A program made the translations under genes and the position numbers. 64,000 nucleotides of DNA from Amanita rubescens (Eukaryota > Basidiomycota > Agaricomycetes > Agaricales > Amanitaceae): assembly GCA_015039365.1 (NCBI GenBank), contig WION01000028.1:248001-312000 (forward strand). Direction: 5' to 3'. Of this stretch, positions 1-12,902 are shown in pieces (positions within the stretch are counted from its first letter, which is position 1; each line of letters begins with the position of its first letter). The notes beneath the pieces were generated by a model, which ran no database searches, was not told the DNA's origin, and saw only the letters and a program-made list of their open reading frames with translations.

Positions 1-571
1 CTGCGAAGGGTGCTCAGAAACGCACTAAAGTATGTTTTTTTCTACTGCAATCGAACCGTACAGCTGATTTTGCCCATCCCCTTTATTGCAAGGCACCGAC
101 CAAAGCGAGCGGCTCATCACTAGATCTGCCAAACAAGCGACCACGGTTGGTTTATTGACGACAAGTATCCGCCACTGTATCGATTCCTCTCCTCTGTTCT
201 CAGATCATCGTATACCTTGTCGGAAGAGCCCCAAAAATCCACGGAGAACGCGGCAAGTATATTAATTTCAGCAACTGAAGCGTCAACACGTGAAGTCAAG
301 TCGCCTCAGCTATCATTCGGTGAAAGTTTCTCAGTTGCGGCCGGAACAGTTGGTGCCCAGTAGAAGACTCCTCAAAGCTCATGCCTGCTATATGTTTCTT
401 GAACTGCCACTGCCTATATTTCGGTCACTTGTTTATTTATCACTCTATCTTTACAGGGAACAAGAGATGCTTCGGGCGGTAAGCAGAGTCGTGAGGGTCA
501 CAGCACTACAAAGGGCCATCTCTTCTACGTTAGCATATCCGTCGTCTGCATTCATTGTGTACCCTTTGTGA
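1..571 (+). CDS. 3' end of an unidentified gene (partial)
   Basis: The 5' part lies outside the window. A reading frame ending in a Lys-rich stretch (AKGAQKRTK) is followed by an intron starting GTATGT at about 31 and ending near 93. The frame then runs on through LPNKRPR, and a second intron (about 139-202) leads into SSYTLSEEPQKSTEN and a long open stretch to about 360. A third intron (GTAGAAG to TTTACAG, about 360-458) would bring in a last exon with a TGA at 569-571. The product is basic and Ser/Thr rich with no recognised domain. The exon chain is inferred from splice signals and frame only; the last exon is the least certain part. Confidence 0.4.
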
Positions 572-708
572 ACACTAAACTGTAATTTACATAAATAAAT
601 ACCGTATAAAGTTATCTGATAATTACATGACTCACTTTTCGTTTTTTGCTGTGTGCATCAAAGTGCATGGCTTTGCAGATCTCCAGCCTCGTAGGTCCGT
701 CACGGATC

Positions 709-1851
709 CCCATGAACCTACGATCTTCAGCGCCGAACACGCCCAATAAGCCTAGGGGTGTCAACGTCACGCCCAACACGACGCCGACGCGCAAATTACC
801 ACACTGCAGAAAGTGCCAAAGACCGCGGGCAGGACACCCGCGTTCTGGGTGTCCGTACGTCGAGGAGAATAACCCTGCACCGACAAGAGAGGCGACGGCA
901 GAACCTGACAATCACATCGCACATGCATTGAATTCTCTCCACATCACTCCGGAAAACGATCACAACAACACCGCTGCCAACAAAGAAAACACGAGCGTCA
1001 GAACGCGTCCGAATCCCAGTACTGCGCAACCTGCGCAACCTCGTGCAAATGCTACGCGTCTTTCGCTATCTACGACTGCGGGAGAGGTATTTCAAAGACT
1101 ACGAGCTGGTGAAAACGAGCCTCCTCCGTATTATGATCTTTCGCTTTCGAGGAGGCAAAGTCGGATTGCGAGGATTGAGGAGTGGCAGCATTCGGTTGCT
1201 GTCGCTATGGAGTCGACTGAGAGCGATACGGATGGTTCTGGGAATTGTTCTGGGCCGTTGAACGTGGTGGATAACGCGTCCGAGGGGCCCAGTTCTAACA
1301 GGTCGAATTCACGGCGTGGATTGGGGTTGAGAAACCCGAACGGCGGAAACGGCGCGTTGTTGTCGCTTTCTTCTAGATCCAGGGCTTCAAATTCAAATTC
1401 GAACGGGGGGGCTCGGAGACCTCTCGTCCGTTCGATGAGTATGGAAGAACGTGAAGCGTTTGTCAAGAGTTTAAACGAAGCGTCCGATGCGACTGTGTAC
1501 GTCCTTCCCAAAGTGGACATTCACGATGTCAACGCTACGGCGGTCAAACTTGGGTTTCGGACGAGGATTGTGATGAATGAGAGGGATGAGGATGATTTGC
1601 AGGCGTTGCTTGTGTTGGCGAGGGATGAGGAAAGATTTGAGTGGTTGTCGGAGAAGATTGAGAAGGAGGATAAGGCTTTGAGGAAGGGACAGCAGTCGAC
1701 GAGGACGTTTGGGCTTGTGGCGGGTGGTGCGGTTATTGGTGCTGTGGGCGCCTGGGCTAGGGTTGGCGTTCTCGTAATGCTTGGATATTTCGACGTGGAC
1801 ATTTCAATCCCTTACCGTACGGAGACCTCATCTTACTTATCACACGAATAG
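709..1851 (+). CDS. Hypothetical protein with Cys motif and C-terminal membrane segment
   Basis: A single long open frame of about 380 codons. I chose the ATG at 709 (MNLRSSAPNTP) because the upstream ATG at 646 only adds an unconserved-looking leader. Visible parts are a short N-terminal cysteine motif (CRKCQRP then SGCPY), a long low-complexity Asn/Ser/Thr-rich middle, a PPYYDLSLSRRQSRIARIEEW helix, a compact conserved-looking segment (about residues 255-330, VYVLPKVDIHDVNATAVKLGF), and a Gly/Ala-rich hydrophobic segment near the end (TFGLVAGGAVIGAVGAW) that looks like a membrane anchor. The reading frame after this segment may really be an intron, so the 3' end is uncertain. I do not recognise the family, and no function can be given from sequence. 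Confidence 0.6.
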   Translation, partial: PMNLRSSAPNTPNKPRGVNVTPNTTPTRKLPHCRKCQRPRAGHPRSGCPYVEENNPAPTREATAEPDNHIAHALNSLHITPENDHNNTAANKENTSVRTRPNPSTAQPAQPRANATRLSLSTTAGEVFQRLRAGENEPPPYYDLSLSRRQSRIARIEEWQHSVAVAMESTESDTDGSGNCSGPLNVVDNASEGPSSNRSNSRRGLGLRNPNGGNGALLSLSSRSRASNSNSNGGARRPLVRSMSMEEREAFVKSLNEASDATVYVLPKVDIHDVNATAVKLGFRTRIVMNERDEDDLQALLVLARDEERFEWLSEKIEKEDKALRKGQQSTRTFGLVAGGAVIGAVGAWARVGVLVMLGYFDVDISIPYRTETSSYLSHE

Positions 1852-1879
1852 TTGTATCGGTAGAAATAACAATTTGATA

Positions 1880-4009
1880 TTACTGTTCTCCTTTAATGAT
1901 ATGCTCGATCATGGTTCGAGCAGCCTGGGCATTGGCACGCCCACGACTGTCTTTCATGACGTGTCCAACGAGCCTGTTAAGCACGTTGACATTCCCTCTC
2001 CGAAATGATTCAACTTCGGATGGAAGCGCTTCTACAGCTTGTGTGCAGAGCTGTTCCAAAAGATCATCCTTCCCTTCTCCCTGAGCTGCCGGAGCGTTCA
2101 AGAACGCCAATAACTTCAATTCTTGAGCAATTTAGAGAGGAGAAGCTTGTGTAGGGTTGTCCAGCAAATGCCGAAGAAGTAGTTTTCCTGACGTTCCTGG
2201 ATACGGCATGAGAGCTTGTTAGCTGTAGCGATGTGAAAAGACGAACGGGTTATTGTTCCTTGTTCAACCAAGTCGATAAGCTGTCCTAATTGGGAAACTG
2301 AGATCTTGTTGTCTTTGAAAGGACTCTTTTCGGGCGGAAAGCTTCCCAATCAGTTCGTGCACCAACCTAAAATACCTTCATGTTAAAGACGAAAAAGACT
2401 GAAGCTACGCGATACTGACCAATTGATGACGACTTTGGGGTCCCTTTTCTGTGCACAGAGATTGTCAAAGTAGGCAACCGCACCACTCTGGTTTTTCTCG
2501 TCTTCACCATCAAAAGGCACTTCACGTTCATTGTCAATGGCGAGCAACACGTCAATGTCCCGATCCGGAAGCTCGTATTGTTGTTGCAATCTTTGACGAG
2601 TCTTGTGAGGTAGTTCGGAGAGGTTACGATCAATGTCCTTGACACGTTCCTATAACGACGATGAACGCGAAAAAAGCGCAAATGAGTACGTGAACGTACT
2701 TCACTAATCACGAGCGTGCCCAAGTTTGGGTCGGGCATGTATCGATAATCGGGAGCATCCTCTTTGCTGCGAAGAGTGAAAGTCTCGAAACGGTGCTCGT
2801 CAAAGCCACGTGTTTCTTGAGGGATTGAGGCTTTTTCTGGGTCCGAGGAGGATTCAAGGATAGCTCGTTGCCGATGAACTTCGTGAACTGAAAAGCGAAT
2901 CGTTAACGGAGATCGTTTTGCAAATGAGTGAGACGGACCGATGGCGGCCATCATGAACCTAACGCTGTTGAGATTCTTAATCTCGCACCGAGTACCTGGA
3001 GGTTGTCCGACGCGGTTAATTGAAATGTTGACATCACACCGCAGTGATCCCTGCATACGTCAGCCGACAACGACAGGTAAGGGTTGAGGAATCGCGGACC
3101 TCTTCCATATTTCCAGTCACTTGCACCAATTGCCCGGAGAATGGCTTGCAGGGTGCGGACATACGCCCCTGCTTCTTCGGGTGACCTTGAGGCCAACAGT
3201 ATCAGAAAGAGAGTTGTAACCCTGGCGTGTGGACTCGTTACCGCATGTCAGGTTCTGTCACGATTTCCATGAGCCCGGCCCCTGCTCTGTTAAGGTCTAT
3301 ATATGATGTGTGGTTGCGAGGATTCAACGTAGGACTTTGCGGTATCCTAGGGTTATTAATGAGCTGTGGGAGTCTGCATGATAGACAAACAATTGGACCT
3401 GTTCAAGTTGAACTTGTTTTATGCGAACGGAAAAGGGAAGACTTGACAAAGGGGATAACGCAGTGAGTTTTCCATTAATCGCCAGAGGCGCTAAATGAAA
3501 GGTGGATTAAAGAGAGCATTACCGACGGTCGAGTAGACGTACCATAGTGCTGCGTTATCTGGTAGCCCAAAGGGAGGTCATGATAAAAATAGTGCTTCCT
3601 ATCAAAAGATGATTTCATTTGAACGTCACAACCTAGTGCTAGGGATGTTCGGAGTGCCAAATCAACGCATTTAGCATTCAATCTCTGGTAAGAGTCAACG
3701 TGAGTACGGATACGTCGACGGATGTTTTCCACACAAACAGGTAGGGTTCCTGGAAATGCGGCATCAAACTGGGGAGACATGAGTGTTTGGGTTGTCCCCG
3801 AGTTCAGAGTTGAGTGCTTCTGTGTTCGGGTTCGGGTCAGTGGTTTGTCGAGGCGGAGTGTAAGACTTACTTGAGAAGAGCTTCTGACGGGCCTTGATTT
3901 GAGCGTGGGTTTCTATTCCAATTATGACCTGCCAACCTAGCCATCTTGGGTCTTCCTTGTGCTCACGTACGCTGTGAAAGCAGCGGCGCAGACTGAGCGC
4001 ACAGCGCAT
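1880..4009 (-). CDS. GatB (PET112): Mitochondrial glutamyl-tRNA(Gln) amidotransferase subunit B
   Basis: GatB is the kinase-like/tRNA-binding subunit of the GatCAB-type enzyme that converts Glu-tRNA(Gln) to Gln-tRNA(Gln) in mitochondria. The gene is multi-exon. The first exon (from 4009) has an Arg-rich presequence ([13 protein letters not shown]) and then the family start [12 protein letters not shown]. The next exons give [51 protein letters not shown] with [28 protein letters not shown], and a GatB/Yqey-type tail ending [16 protein letters not shown] before the stop at 1880. These are signature blocks of GatB in the right order. Introns lie between blocks; exact exon edges were not all fixed. 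It is convergent with the hypothetical gene at 709, with only about 30 bp between them, and divergent from the membrane gene at 4130. Confidence 0.93.
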
Positions 4010-4129
4010 GTATTGAAAGTGTTTCTAATAATAAGCTGTGAGTGTCACAGCTGATGTAAGCGTCACATAAACAGGAGGGCACTCCAACGCTCCACTCACC
4101 GCTGGGGCTCGTGCTCGTCGTTCAAGACG

Positions 4130-7100
4130 ATGAGCTCACTCTTCAACCTTCCTCGCTCGCTCACTTATTTCCTCCTTCTTTTGATTCTTCCCACCACATT
4201 CGCCGATCCCGCAACGCTAGAATTCACGAACTGCAGTCAATCCTCCAGCTCCTCTCAACCACTCAACATCACCAATGTCTATGCCCAGATTCTGCCAAGC
4301 GATACGTTGGGCGCGTATATGAACCTAACGATGATAGGAGAAAGCTCCCAGGAGATTGTCGGATTTTCCAATACAAGTAGCAGCCTTTGTATGTCACACA
4401 GCCCCTCTAGAGATTTTTGTACTCAGGTTTAACTTAGCAACGCTTTTCACAACCACATCCGTATTAACCTTGACGGCTTGGTCAAATGGCTCGTATCTTT
4501 GTGCGTCGCTCCGCCCGCCATCGCCCCTCCCGGACCTTGCCAGCAATGCATCCACGTATTGCCCCATCAGCCCCGGACCTTTCGCTGTTTCTCTCACAGT
4601 ACCCCTGGGCAACCATCGTGCCCTTACCACGCTTACAACTCAAGTGCGCGCCGTAGATCCATACACCAACGAGCTATTTTGTCTAGACGTATCAACTAAC
4701 GCCCCTTAACCCCATACCTCATTCCCCCTATGGACAAGCCCGGATCATCCTTTGGACCACTATAGCACTTACAACCGGTTATTGGGTTGTCATCGGCGTT
4801 GCTAGAATTATCTCTGCCTGGGGTCGTGGTACTACCGAAAAAGGCCCCTGGGCCCGAGCGCGCAGCGCAGGGTTTATCCTCGCGAGCGCTATCAGTGGCG
4901 AGAGACTCGCGGCCTCACCCGCATTAATGAGATTCTGTACGTGATTTACTTTTTTGATGATCAGATGTCCGGGAATACAACTAATCAATCGCACGTCATG
5001 GGTTTGTTTAGGTACACCTTCCATGCGAGATGTAGGTCTTTCATACGCAGTGGTGTTCGGCATTAGCAATGGTTGCGGTCGAGTGGCCAGTGTTCGTCTG
5101 TGGGTGTGGTTATTACATCTCATCATTCGGAATAACGTTTCCTCTACGTAACAGACCCCATACTCAGGCAGACGGCCTGGTCGACCCTCACGTATAGTAA
5201 GCGTATTTCCTTAATATACAATGCCGTACTCATCGCCCCAACCCCATTGTAGATATTACGCTAATACCGAGTTCCGAAGATCTTCATTGGAATCCACTGG
5301 CCACCCTTCCTTACTCCCCGCCGCAAGATTTTGCAGACCAATTCTCTGATCCATCCTCACCGCTGTATATTAATCCATCTGTGCCGAACCGTCTTTTCAC
5401 CCTTCCCGCTAATGCCACTCCCGGGATATCCACTTTTGCATACACTGTTGGACTGCGTCCAGAAGACCTCTTTGGAAATTGCCTAATCTTGTTCCTTGGT
5501 ATCATTGCTGCCACGATTACCATCTCTGCCCTCGTGTGGTTCATTGACCACATAGCGAATATTGTTTTCGACTCGAATAACTGACTTACCGTACCCGGGA
5601 CTTCACACGGTTGGAAGGTTTCGATCGCTCCAAGGATGCAGAAGGCTCTGTTGCCGCAGTCATGTCCTCTGACGACACCAAATCCCAAAATGGAAACTTT
5701 GCAAATTTGTTAAGACCAAGCTCTCGATTCCACCTGTCGAGTATTGCAAGTACAGGCGATCGAGCAACAAGCACGTATAGGGCGTGGTGGAAAATCCGAT
5801 CTGACATCAATTCATTCCATGGTAGCGTCTTGCACGGAAACCTCGTCCGCATACTCGTCCTTTTCCACCTCCCCGTTACGATCTTCTCCTGCCTATCACA
5901 TGACGCTCCCACATTCAAGCGTCTCACTGTCGTCTATCGCCCTCGCAGCATTATCCTTTCTCTTCTTCTCCGTTCTTATACCCGCGCATCTAGTCCTCCG
6001 CGTGACGCTCACTTCAACCAACAAACTATACGACGAAACGCGAACGCTGTTGAACTATGGAGCGTTGTATAACCATTATCGACATGGTTCGCAAATGTTT
6101 GCTAGTTTGCTGTTCGCCACGAATATCGTGTTTGGTGTCACGATTGGAGTTGGACAAAAGAGCGGTACTGCGCAGGCGGTCGTTTTACTCGTGGTTGAAG
6201 TCATTTCGGCGCTTGTGACGAGCATATGGCTTCCTTGGGGGAGCGGTGCCAGTATGGGCCTCATCAACTTCCTCTTTTGCGTTGCCCGCATAGTTATGGC
6301 GGTGTTATTAGTCATTCTAACTCCGACGGTAAGGAGCTACTTTTCATCGGTGAAGGCAACGTATTGATCTGCTATCAGATTTCGATTGGTGCTGGACCTG
6401 CTGGCTGGGTGGCATACGGAATTCTGATCATAATGGCGCTCGTCTTTCTTGCCCTTGGTCTCATGTTACTCATCAAGCTAGTCGAGGCCGCCATCCGCAT
6501 CGTAGGAAGGGTCGACTTTGATCGAAGCAGGCACGTCATGGATAGTGGACTTATTGGCGTGTTGGGTCTGCTAGGCTGTTGTGGCCCGCCCTCTGAAAGT
6601 CGGAGACAACGTCGTGCGAGAGAACAACAGGCTGCCGAGAAGAAAACGCACAGGCAGGTATCGGACGTCGGATTCATCGGAGCTTCCCCCTCTTGATCCC
6701 CATGTTGCATATGACAGTCCGACCTTTACTGGGCAACACCCGTTTGTAGATTCGGCATTGGGGAGGGGTTCGTTGAATTCTGTTCCAACTCCGTCTGTTC
6801 TCCGCCCTGAACACGCGCTGCGCCCATATAGAGAAGATAGCGACGACGAGGGGTACATTATGGGCGCCTGGAAGCCATTTGCGTCGCAACGGTCGGGGTA
6901 TAGTCCCGTTTCGGAGACCTTGCGCGGGACCCCTGCGTCCAGCCCTTCTCAGAAACAACCCTCTGGGTTTTCGAGAGTGGGAGGAGGCAAAGCGCATATC
7001 GATTCGCCATACTCCATCTCACATCCAGGACGCGCATCTGGTTCGATGCATTCGTTCCCTTCCATTGGAGACAAGAGTCCCGTGGGCCCCGGTCCTTCCA

Positions 7101-7714
7101 GCCTTTCTAATCCTGTATTCTACGATGGAGATGAGTCACTACCGCCATCTCTGTCCAATATGTCCAATATTGGATTAAGCGCACTGCCACCGGGGGCGAT
7201 GCAGCCGTCGCATATAAGGACAAAGTCACAATCGGCGGTTATTGAAGATGCCGGATGGATAATGCCTCTCAGCCCTTTGACTGGTCAAACTACGCAACAG
7301 GCGCCAGAGAACTCATGTTCTGGTGGTGTAGCGAGTTTCCTGAGACCACGGTTATCCAGTTTCATGGGAAGCAATAATACGAATCCATTAGCATCGCAGG
7401 CCGCTCCTGCAACGACTGGGATGATGAATGTTCCAAACTCACCACCTTCTGATGACGACGATTCGGAGAGACAACCGCGGAAGAAGAAACCTTGGTATTT
7501 CCTCAAGCGACACCGGCCACACACGAGCGAGGATTCCTATATGGGTCCACCGGAACCTGTTGAAGGTGAATTTGGGGGACTCGACTTGTCGACGTCGAAT
7601 AGCACACCTGGGCGTTCGTTTGTGGTTATCAGGAAGAATCAGAGCGCAGGGCAAACAACGAGTCATGATAATAGTGCACCGAGCGAATTCAAGACGGCGA
7701 CAGCCAACTTTTAG
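4130..7714 (+). CDS. TRP/Flc-like multi-pass membrane protein (ML-like domain)
   Basis: Begins with a signal peptide (residues 1-25, SLTYFLLLLILPTTFA) followed by an ML-like lumenal domain (TLEFTNCS, PLNITNVYAQIL, YLCASL). Next come many hydrophobic segments: IILWTTIALTTGYWVVIGV (about 4750), CLILFLGIIAATITISALVW (about 5480-5540), SIALAALSFLFFSVLIPAHLVLRV cut into two shorter helices (about 5930-6010), then helices through 6500. It ends with a long Ser/Pro-rich cytosolic tail (about 6650-7714). This architecture is that of fungal TRP-like/Flc flavin-carrier proteins (ML-like plus TRP Pfam domains), which act in the ER or plasma membrane in calcium or flavin handling. Several short introns are needed (for example 4390-4428). 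Near 4700 the frame ends at a TAA while the next coding block is in another frame, so either an intron I could not place or a frameshift is present. Confidence 0.82.
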
Positions 7715-8008
7715 CTTAAGCAAGAGGACAGACACTTATATATCATTAATACTCCCCCCCCCCTCTAATCAAACCAGTTCTTCTTGATCATGGACCTTCA
7801 AAATTGCCCTGAAATTCCTACCTACCTATATAACCTATTGCTCTGAAAGAGAACTCTCCGTCGGGTATAACACAGGGACTTTTTTCACATAGTATAATAG
7901 GCCTACGTATATGAATTACCTAGGGGTGTACAAAGAACAATTAGAAATCAGTCACGTAAAAAAAAGTCCAAGTAGAAAAATGCAACAAGTTGATGACATC
8001 GTTAGAGG

Positions 8009-10821
8009 TCAGAGGTAATCGTTGTTGTTGGGGTCATCATCACCCTCGTTAGCAGAAGAAGCGGTCCCTCCGATCCAAAATACGCGCCAATCTTGTAAAT
8101 CCTTGCACCACCAACCGTACACGCCTTCCTGTTTCTTGAGCTTGACCAGGATCTCTTCCGTTTCACAAGTACCGTTCGAAGCGCCGGACGTGGATACGTC
8201 GCTCGTGCTCGAACTACGAGAAAGGTCGTCGTCCAACGAGGACGACGAGGATGACGTAGCGGACTGTCGTTGAACGTAATCATCCCATCGACCTCCTTTG
8301 CATAAAAAGCCAACGGGACCTCCGAGATCCTCATGAGTTCGTAGAAGCGTCAGGGGGTGGTACCCTTCGCTCTCCCTTTTTCTTTCCTTTCCCTTGAGTC
8401 ATGATCAAGAGGCTAATCGGGACCTCCTGAACTTCGATCCCTCCCTCTCCAAACGCCACGATCTGGATAAACGGAAGCATACCCTTTCCTCCGCGTCCTT
8501 TCCTCTCCCCGTCGTAGTATTCATCTTCGTCGTCGTCATCGTCGTCGTCCGCAACGGGAAACAACAACTCGGGGTTATACACCCTCCCGAGACATGCGTA
8601 GGTGGTGATTTCCAATGCGCCATCCATAACGGAGGCGAGGAAGCGTAATTCGAGGAAAGTGGGCTGGGGACGAGGTGAGTTTGTTTACCCCGCGTGATGA
8701 AGAGGACTTGGCTAGGGGTTGGGGATACCCCCGGTTCGAAGGGGAGATCTAGCTTGGTGATGGGAGGACCCCACTTGTTCGCTGCGTACATTTCGATGGA
8801 GTGTCGGATTCGGCGGACGGCGAGTGTTGGGGAGTTGATGACGGTAGAATCTCGGCCTGATGTGTTGTGATGCGTAGCACCACCCGCGGGTGAAGGAGGT
8901 GGATGTGGATGTGGATGAGGAAGCGGATAGTGACAACCCTCCGTCAGTCGAAGAGTTCCATCTCGCCGACGGCGGAGTCGGCTATCCGGATCCTGCCTGC
9001 TTTCTTGTCAAAGACGACGAAGAGGCTGAGGTGGTTTCCGTAGTCTTGGTGGAGAGTGGAGGGAATGTAGCTTGCGCGTGGGTTGTTGTGGCTCCCGTTG
9101 CGGATGGTCATTGAGCTGTCTGTCCGTCGGTGGCCGCGACTGCTGGATTCTTGTTGGATCTGGACGTTTTGGTGGAAGAATGAGATGGTTCGTGGTTGAT
9201 ATGGGATATAAAAATCCTGGAAGACGATGTGAAGTTAGTATATATAAATGGAAGCATAATGACGAACCTTGACAAAACGGAAAGCACGTTCACCTTTAGG
9301 AGTTTCATACAAAAGAATGCTATTCTTTGTCGCGACGGCTAACAAATGGCCTCCCCTGCTTTTGCGGTTTTCGTCGCACCAAAATGCATATGAGAGTACG
9401 TTCTGGTTGACCAAGCGCGAACCAGGCGATGCGAGAGGCACATGGTCATTCACCCAACGCATCGGAATGTTGTCAAAGTCGACGAACTCCCATTGGGATT
9501 CCGGTGACGATTTCTCTTGATCTGGTATTGAGGGAGTGATGGGTGACATTGATCTTCGATAGGTTCCAGTGTCGGGGGTAAGAGACTTTGTATATGAGCT
9601 GGGTATATCCAAGCCGTGATTTCGAGGAGGGCTGTGATGCTGTTGCTTGAAGCTCCCGGCAAAGCTGTGGTGGGCTCGATGCTTCTTGGATGGTGTAGTT
9701 TTAGATGCGCTGGGACTATTGCTTTTGTGCAAGTCAAGCGGGTGGGCACCCTTGGGTAGGTCAGATAGTGGATAATGAGACAATAGAGTGCATATTCACC
9801 TTTGTTGATATAGCCCATTTTGCAAGGCTAACAAGACTTGCGAGGTTGTACATGCGCAAATGTCGAGGAGATTCGCCATCCTTGGTGTATCCAAGGTCTG
9901 GGCCCACGAGGGCAAGCACGATGCCGCTCGGAGTTCCCTCTGCAGTGCTTTCTGCCTCGAGAATTGTCATCTGGTGCACACTACAAGCTTTCTAACAATG
10001 CACAGCGCAGGGTAGATATAGACGAACCTTTCGCCGATCCATATCTGTCGAGCTATCGCCTCTGAAGGACCTTTGTCGATGAGAGCTCCAGACTCGCTCC
10101 ATTCTTGGGGGAACATGTCCAGGACGGACAAACCCTCGTCATGGCCGATCAACAAATATCTATCACCCAGTATCGGTAATAGACATCGTATTTGGGAAGT
10201 TGCATGTGGTAGAAAGCGAGAACCAAACTGGCATATTTTCAGATGCGAGGATGGCACACGATCAACGGTGAAGGGGAGGGGTTGAAAGTTACTGGTAGGT
10301 AGCGGTACACCTGCTACCAGTGTAGCTTCATCGCTATCGATGCTGAGATTGTTTGTCCGGATGTGCAGGGGTATGGCAGCGGGCCTTGACGGATGCGTCT
10401 GCGTCGGGAGACTTGTTGATGATGGCTGGTCCTAAGCACAACCAACGTTAACAAGACTTTATATTCCAGTCATACTTACTAGTTCCCAGCCTCTGGTCCT
10501 TCTACGCTCGTATTCCTCCGGAGTAAGATCGGCATATCTTTCACGAGCCCTGGCAGAAAGTGGAACTGAGTCAAACGTTGGACGCACGACCCTGAGGCAG
10601 TGAGTGATAACCCACAGTACCTTTTTTCGATCCAGCCTCGCCATCGTCCAAATCTATGATCATTAATTGCGTCAGTCACGGTTAAAGAATTACTCGCTAG
10701 TGGTAACGTGCCTTGAATTTGGACCGTTATGTGCCGCAAGCTCGTCGTACGAGGGAAGTTCATTTGGGCCACTGAAGATGACATTATCCTTCTCTACAAA
10801 TGATGGATTACTTGACGACAT
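8009..10821 (-). CDS. CNH (citron homology) domain protein
   Basis: Start ATG at 10819-10821 (MSSSNPSFVEKD, then PSYDELAAHN). Exons read downward: RPTFDSVPLSARARERYADLT, then the CNH-type core IRCLLPILGDRYLLIGHDE with GLSVLDMFP (about 10190), MTILEAESTAEGTPSGIVLA (about 9960), a Ser/Pro-rich linker, FVDFDNIPMRWVNDHVPL (about 9470), GGHLLAVATKNSILLYETPK (about 9320), LFVVFDKKAGRIRIADSAVG (about 8990), YAANKWGPPITKLDLPFEPG and a final block GVYGWWCKDLQDWRVFWIGG before the stop at 8009. CNH domains are beta-propeller-like folds used by Rho-pathway regulators; no kinase or RhoGEF domain is visible here. An acidic Asp run lies near 8530. At least six short introns are needed. Family call is firm, the cellular role is not. 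Confidence 0.83.
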
Positions 10822-11039
10822 GACGGGTAGCACGGAGAATCAGAAGGGAAAGGGCTTGATAGCGTTATTTGGTGCTGTCCGAAAGCAGTGCAAGCCATCC
10901 TCTTTATGGTGAGAGGCGCTGTTCAATCTGGCTGTGCTCATTTCACAAGACTCACATTTTACTCCTTAATCGGGCGCTAACAGCTTTATTGTGTGTGTAT
11001 AATAACTTATACCTTGCACCGGTCTTACTCGGATCATCC

Positions 11040-12178
11040 ATGGGCTCTTCTTCTTCATCCTTGTCATCATCATCTCAAAGACAACACAGTCGACGACGAC
11101 GCACTGGCAAGCGCGTTATAACAACTGACTTGGATCTCCCACCACCACCTTATGAGACATTCAGTCCGGTCACCTACCCAAACAATGACGGTTCGGTTCA
11201 TTCACAACGTGCCACTTGCCATTCTGACCTTTCAACAGAAATCCAAAATGCCCTAGAGCTGTTATCAAAGGTCAAGACAGTATTCATCGTAGACGACTCG
11301 TCTTCCATGCAAGGGGAACGATGGCAAGAGGTGAGGAACATCACATCTCCAATCATAGCCGTTGTGAACCTCACGGTCTCGGTAGGCAAAGAACGCGATT
11401 GCAACTCTCACAGAGATGGCTAGCCCTTATGACACGGATGGTATCGACGTCCATTTCCTGAACCACGAAGCCGTTGGGCGGAACATTAAAGTCAGCACCA
11501 CGTCTCCTGTACGCGTGACACGTCCCTGACTATCGTTATTCAGGATCCCGAAGCCATAAATGCGCTCTTTCAAGCCCTCATTCCCAAAGGCCTCACGCTG
11601 ATTGGGAACAAGTTGGAAGAACTATTACAAGAATATCTTTCCATCATCGAGCCGCTTCACACCAAACCGGCACTGCTCAAGAAAATCAAACCCATAAATT
11701 TCTTGATTATAACGGATGGTTACCCCAGTACGTTCAAATTACTCCGGGCTTCCGTTTCCAATTCTCAATAACATACATATATTAGCCGATGACCCTGAAG
11801 CCGTCATTGTCCAAGTGGCCAAGAGACTGGATGATAAATATCTCCCGATAACCCAGGTACGTATACCATCCTAAAATCTAAAATCGACTCCAAACTCAAA
11901 GTCAATCTCAAGGTCGGCATTCAGTTCGTACAGATAGGCAACGACATGTCCGCAACGGAATACTTGAGGCAGCTCGACGACGGACTTTCTAATAAGCACA
12001 AAATAAGAGTACTGCCATTAACTTCTTTTCGTTCTGGATCGTGTTTGATAATGGATCACAGGATATAGTGGACACCACTCCCTACAGAGGACCGGTAGAT
12101 GGGAATTCTCTGCTCAAGATACTATTGGGTGGTATCAATCGCCGAGTTGACGCTCATGGTTCTGATGCCTTCCGCTAA
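11040..12178 (+). CDS. von Willebrand factor A (vWA) domain protein
   Basis: Start ATG at 11040 (MGSSSSSLSSSSQRQ), a basic Ser-rich leader, then PPPPYETFSPV and the vWA fold. VFIVDDSSSMQGERWQE carries the MIDAS metal site (D-x-S-x-S), followed after an intron (about 11331-11411) by EMASPYDTDGIDVHFLNH, DPEAINALFQALIPKGLT, INFLIITDGYP, VGIQFVQIGNDMSATEYL with a C-terminal block DIVDTTPYRGPVDGNSLL and stop TAA at 12176-12178. At least five short introns restore one frame across all blocks. Stand-alone fungal vWA proteins of this size are common; the partner is unknown. The strand is opposite to the CNH gene, so the two genes are divergently transcribed from about 220 bp. Confidence 0.9.
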
Positions 12179-12902
12179 TGGAGGGGAAATGATGGTTAAA
12201 TTATAGACTGGTTTAAAACATTCATGTAATTATTGATGTTCTTGTTAGATACCCGTTATACTACTGGATTGCTGCCTATACCTTTTTTCTCTTACCAGCT
12301 ATTGGTGATACTAGTTGGAAGGACATTGTATTGTGTATGACCCTTGCATTTAACTTCAGTGGGCCAATGGTATTGCCAAAAGCTCCCATGACCCAAACCT
12401 GGCAATGTTGCTAGTGATCTTGCTCTGTTACCATTTTCACCCTCAAATATTTACAAGGGATTCACAGTTGGAAAAAGGAATTGTTTAGGTGAGGTGTAGT
12501 GCCACTACTTACATAACATTCTTGTCTAATTAGTGAAGCAATTCCCTGGCTATTGCTATCATTGCGCTAGCTAGTAATCAGGTGGTGGGTTATACAATGC
12601 TGGTGACATGGACATGCATTATGTATGTCACTGCAACTTATAGGGAGTCAAAGTCTCCACAATTGAAGGGGGCCAGGGCTACACACTGTGTCCTGTATGT
12701 ATATCTCAGAAAGCACCCCACCAATTCCTTAGCAGGACTTATGCATAGAAGCTTTCAATTTCCATTTTGAATTTCAGTGTTGTAAAACTTGTACATATAT
12801 GCATAGGTATTGGAAACACATTAATCTACAAATAAATATGAGCTTGATGAAAAGGCCATGCAGCCAAATTAGCCAATAAATCACCTGCACACCATGTTGA
12901 TT
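12179..12902. other. Intergenic, AT-rich, no gene seen
   Basis: About 720 bp between the vWA stop and the predicted stop of the minus-strand G-domain gene. It is CpG-poor like the G-domain gene itself. Only one short plus-strand frame (12582-12770) exists, with no recognisable content. It probably includes the 3' untranslated regions of the two convergent genes. Confidence 0.5.
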
